DNA from: Virgibacillus siamensis
GTDB taxonomy: Bacteria > Bacillota > Bacilli > Bacillales > Amphibacillaceae
Reading direction: 5' to 3'
Assembly (NCBI RefSeq): GCF_900162695.1
Contig: NZ_FUIH01000007.1
Location: 2,914,001 to 2,978,000 of the forward strand
DNA: 64,000 nt
The notes under the pieces were generated by a model. That model was given only the letters and a program-made list of their open reading frames with translations, did no database searches and was not told the origin of the DNA. This document shows, piece by piece, positions 61,527 to 64,000 of this stretch (position 1 is its first letter; every line of letters begins with the position of its first letter). Position numbers and translations under genes: made by a program.

Positions 61527-63146
61527 ATGATGCAAGTACCATTAACGGTAGGTCCTTTGCTGGAACGTGCCGAAAAGTTTTTTGCAAAGAAGGAAGTTAT
61601 TTCACAGACACACGATAAACTCCATCGACTGACATATGCTGAGATAGGAGGGCGGACTCGAAGGCTGATGAGTGCACTGGAGGCACTTGGCATCCAAAAA
61701 GGTGATCGTGTCGGAACACTGGCCTGGAATCATCACCGTCATTTGGAAATCTACTTTGCTGCTCCCGGAATGGGTGCCGTACTGCATACCATCAATATCC
61801 GCCTGTCACCCGAACACATTATCTACATTATCAACCACGCCGAAGACAAAATCTTGTTTATTGACGAAGATGTTTTGCCCCTTATCGAAGCAGTCCAGGA
61901 TAAACTGACAACCGTTAAAGTGTTTGTCGTCATGACCGACAAAGAAGAACTTCCTGATTCCGTACTCACGCCATTATTTTCATATGAAGAATTGCTCCGC
62001 ACCGGTAATCCGAAATATGAATTTGATAAAAGCCTTGATGAAAATGACCCGGCAGGAATGTGCTATACTTCTGCAACTACCGGCAAGCCAAAGGGTGTTG
62101 TCTATTCCCATCGCGGAATTGTTCTGCACAGCCTGGCACTTGGTCTGGCGGATTCAGCCGCTATTTCAGAATCGGATGTTTCCATGGCAGTTGTTCCACA
62201 ATTCCATGTCAATGCCTGGGGCACACCATTCGCGTGCACATGGTTTGGAACGACACAAGTAATGCCTGGACCACGCTTTACCCCGAAACGGCTGGCTGCA
62301 TTTATTGAAAAATTTAATGTAACGGTTACAGCAGGTGTCCCTACCATTTGGCTTGGATTGTTACGTGAACTGGAACAGGGCGATTATGATACATCAAGCC
62401 TTCGTGCCGTTCTATGTGGTGGTTCCGCTGCACCAAAAGGATTAATTAAAGCATTCGAGGAAAAATACAACATTCCATTTATTCATGCATATGGTGCAAC
62501 AGAAACAACCCCACTTGTTACATTGTCACGTTTAAAAAGCTATCAGCAGGATCTGGATACTGGGGAAAAACTGGATCAGCGGTCCAAACAGGGAATTCCT
62601 GTCCCCGGTGTGGAAATGAAAGTAGTGGGAAATGCCGGCGAGGTGAAATGGAATGGTGAGGAAATGGGAGAACTATTGCTCCGCGGACCATGGATTGCAA
62701 ATGAATATTACCTCGATGAACGAACGGAACAAGCATTTCAGGATGGCTGGTTTCATACCGGCGATGTCGTTACGGTTGATGAAGAAGGATCCATTAAAAT
62801 CGTTGATCGCACTAAAGACTTAATAAAGAGCGGCGGCGAGTGGATTTCCTCCGTTGACCTTGAAAATGCATTAATGGCCCATGAGGCAGTTTTTGAAGCA
62901 AGCGTTGTATCGATACCCGATCCGGAATGGCAGGAGCGGCCGGTTGCCTGTGTCGTACTGCATGATGGATATGTCGAAAAGGTAGGCAAAGATGATTTGC
63001 TTGAATTCCTTCGTCCGCAATTTGCAAAGTGGTGGCTGCCTGACGATGTACTATTTTTTGATGAAATCCCGAAAACATCTGTTGGAAAGTTTCTGAAACG
63101 GGAGTTAAGGAAACAAGTTAAGGAACATTATAATTTACAAGGCTGA
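61527..63146 (+). CDS. Long/medium-chain fatty-acid--CoA ligase (AlkK/FadD-like)
   Basis: A 539-residue AMP-forming acyl-CoA synthetase. The P-loop-like motif is YTSATTGKPKGVVYSHR near residue 180 (the usual Gly of SGTTG is Ala), HAYGATETTPL near 325, and GWFHTGDVV and SGGEWISSVDLE near 410-440; the C-terminal KTSVGKF carries the catalytic Lys. It activates fatty acids with ATP and CoA. ATG 61527 has AAAGGGGATGG upstream; the 69 upstream in-frame codons overlap the divergent lysozyme gene and are not coding. Confidence 0.9.
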   Translation: MMQVPLTVGPLLERAEKFFAKKEVISQTHDKLHRLTYAEIGGRTRRLMSALEALGIQKGDRVGTLAWNHHRHLEIYFAAPGMGAVLHTINIRLSPEHIIYIINHAEDKILFIDEDVLPLIEAVQDKLTTVKVFVVMTDKEELPDSVLTPLFSYEELLRTGNPKYEFDKSLDENDPAGMCYTSATTGKPKGVVYSHRGIVLHSLALGLADSAAISESDVSMAVVPQFHVNAWGTPFACTWFGTTQVMPGPRFTPKRLAAFIEKFNVTVTAGVPTIWLGLLRELEQGDYDTSSLRAVLCGGSAAPKGLIKAFEEKYNIPFIHAYGATETTPLVTLSRLKSYQQDLDTGEKLDQRSKQGIPVPGVEMKVVGNAGEVKWNGEEMGELLLRGPWIANEYYLDERTEQAFQDGWFHTGDVVTVDEEGSIKIVDRTKDLIKSGGEWISSVDLENALMAHEAVFEASVVSIPDPEWQERPVACVVLHDGYVEKVGKDDLLEFLRPQFAKWWLPDDVLFFDEIPKTSVGKFLKRELRKQVKEHYNLQG

Positions 63147-63153
63147 TTGCATA

Positions 63154-63191
63154 GAAAAGCCGTATCACTTCACATCGTGATACGGCTTTTC
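63154..63191 (+). terminator. Terminator of the acyl-CoA ligase gene
   Basis: A perfect 15-bp stem, GAAAAGCCGTATCAC and GTGATACGGCTTTTC, with an 8-nt loop; it can work in both directions. Confidence 0.88.
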
Positions 63192-63215
63192 CGTGACATC
63201 TAATGAGCAAATGAT

Positions 63216-63337
63216 ATATATCTGGGCATTCGTGCTGAATTTCGTCGCTTCACATCAGAATACGGGCTCTCTTCCCCGAATTCGGGCCTTCGCATCAAAA
63301 TACGAGCCTTCATCCTAGAATTCAGTCCTACATTCTA
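63216..63337. repeat. 20-21-bp periodic array F (GAATNCGGGCCTTC type)
   Basis: Six units start at about 63216, 63237, 63258, 63278, 63298 and 63318 (steps 21, 21, 20, 20, 20). More positions are shared than in the other arrays: examples are GAATACGGGCTCTCTTCC, GAATTCGGGCCTTCGCATCA and AAATACGAGCCTTCATCC. It lies between converging genes, 25 bp beyond the ligase terminator and 15 bp from the nitronate monooxygenase stop. Confidence 0.85.
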
Positions 63338-63351
63338 AAAAAACTGATTGA

Positions 63352-64000
63352 TCACGCTTCCGTTATGTTTACATTACCCGTAAGTGACTCGACAATTTCA
63401 ACTGCGGTCTCTTCCTCTTGAATTGCACCGACACCCTGACCGGCCCAGAGTGATTGCATATCAGCAATTGCAAATTCTTTTCCGGCACCGCGAATATCTT
63501 TTGTCATCTGGTTTTGAATTGGAAACGGCAGCGGGGTTAGACCGCTTCCTTCCACTTCCTTAACAAACTTATTTCGGATAGCACGTGCCGGACGCCCGGA
63601 AAACACCTTTGTAATTTTGGTTGAGTTGGTGTCCGCTTTCAAAAGCGCTCTGCGATAGGCGGCATTGGTTCCTGCTTCCTTTGCAATTAAAAAACGTGTA
63701 CCTATCTGAACGGCTTCGGCACCCATTGCAAGCAGTGCGTCCACCTGCTTTTTATGATGTATCCCGCCTGCAGCGACAACCGGAATTTCCAGATGATCCA
63801 AAAATTCCTCCAACAGCACATGCAGACCGATATTACTTCCGTTTGGGTATTTTCCCACATCAAACGTTCCACGGTGTCCGCCTGCCTCATAGCCTTGGGC
63901 AACTACTGCATCATATCCCGATTCCTCCAGTTCACGGGCTTCATCCAGATTGGTCGCCATTCCAATCAGCAGAACATCATTTTCTTTCAGCCGCTCAACC
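63352..64000 (-). CDS. Nitronate monooxygenase (2-nitropropane dioxygenase type), N-terminus outside the window
   Basis: The frame runs through the right edge; 216 codons are visible and the internal ATG at 63960 is not the start. FMN-binding landmarks are VVAQGYEAGGHRGTF, IPVVAAGGIHHKKQVDALLAMGAEAVQIGTRFL, and a C-terminal segment with RAIRNKFVKEVEGSG and SLWAGQGVGAI. These enzymes oxidise toxic nitronates such as propionate-3-nitronate. Full members are usually 310-360 residues, so roughly a third is missing. Confidence 0.88.
   Translation of the reverse strand, partial: VERLKENDVLLIGMATNLDEARELEESGYDAVVAQGYEAGGHRGTFDVGKYPNGSNIGLHVLLEEFLDHLEIPVVAAGGIHHKKQVDALLAMGAEAVQIGTRFLIAKEAGTNAAYRRALLKADTNSTKITKVFSGRPARAIRNKFVKEVEGSGLTPLPFPIQNQMTKDIRGAGKEFAIADMQSLWAGQGVGAIQEEETAVEIVESLTGNVNITEA

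Noticed and set aside
1..64000. tRNA, rRNA, prophage or insertion-sequence content
   Set aside because: No CCA-ended cloverleaf clusters, rRNA stretches, transposase or phage structural genes were recognised; a tRNA scan would be needed to exclude a single isolated tRNA.

Overview
The window looks like chromosomal DNA of a low-to-medium GC, spore-forming, salt-tolerant member of the Bacillaceae (Virgibacillus/Lentibacillus/Oceanobacillus-like). This rests on strong Shine-Dalgarno sites, frequent TTG/GTG starts, a SAM-I (S-box) leader, Ku plus the short Bacillus-type LigD, and Bacillus marker proteins (PgcA, TcyP, YkpA, YpmR-YpmS, YocH-like 3D protein, DUF1450, DUF1002). An ectoine-hydrolase homologue and a CPA1 Na+/H+ antiporter fit a saline habitat. 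The species is an inference. I see no rRNA, tRNA, CRISPR, prophage or insertion sequence.

Layout. 1-5.5 kb: truncated YjiH membrane protein, an SDR reductase, an acyltransferase, an ectoine-hydrolase-like enzyme and Ku, divergent from LigD (5.7-7.4 kb). 7.5-15.7 kb: cystine transporter TcyP, OsmC, DUF488, phosphoglucomutase PgcA, an AI-2E-family permease, a 59-aa SE1832-like protein and an Na+/H+ antiporter. 16-21.7 kb: BrnQ, RecQ, aminopeptidase, HxlR regulator. 21.8-26.6 kb: histidine-utilisation operon hutH-hutU-hutI with an unusual leader. 26.8-36.2 kb: AGCS symporter, thioesterase, cardiolipin synthase, methionine gamma-lyase, RarD, then a SAM-riboswitch-controlled MetY carrying an extra C-terminal domain, and homoserine dehydrogenase. 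36.4-41.6 kb: YpmR/YpmS, WYL regulator, a YiiX-like protein, ABC-F protein YkpA. 41.6-51.1 kb: opp oligopeptide transporter (oppA, oppBCDF), DUF3899 protein, an orphan permease pair, a lipoprotein. 51.2-64 kb: threonine catabolism kbl-tdh, a 46-aa exported peptide, a LysM-3D cell-wall protein, two MFS transporters, DUF1002 and DUF1450 proteins, lysozyme-RidA-alcohol dehydrogenase, an acyl-CoA synthetase and a truncated nitronate monooxygenase.

Physiologically the region favours use of amino acids and peptides (Opp, TcyP, BrnQ, AGCS, hut, kbl-tdh, methionine gamma-lyase, aminopeptidase). Near-consensus CcpA (cre) sites sit before hutH, kbl and oppB, which suggests shared carbon-catabolite repression.

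The most striking unexplained structure lies between genes. At least five loci (9.65, 19.75, 30.49, 35.04 and 63.22 kb, perhaps also 26.70 kb) carry 5-7 copies of a short core repeated every 20-21 bp, i.e. about two DNA turns, with unconserved spacers. They come in distinct core flavours and nearly all lie just 3' of a transcription unit. Other notable items are a hutH leader with a His-containing mini-ORF that runs into a terminator-like hairpin, a probable AUU-initiated MFS gene, the MetY-CoA-binding-like fusion, three copies of a long GC-rich stem-loop repeat, and a 37-bp element bounded by inverted TTCGACA/TGTCGAA boxes that match the Spo0A box.
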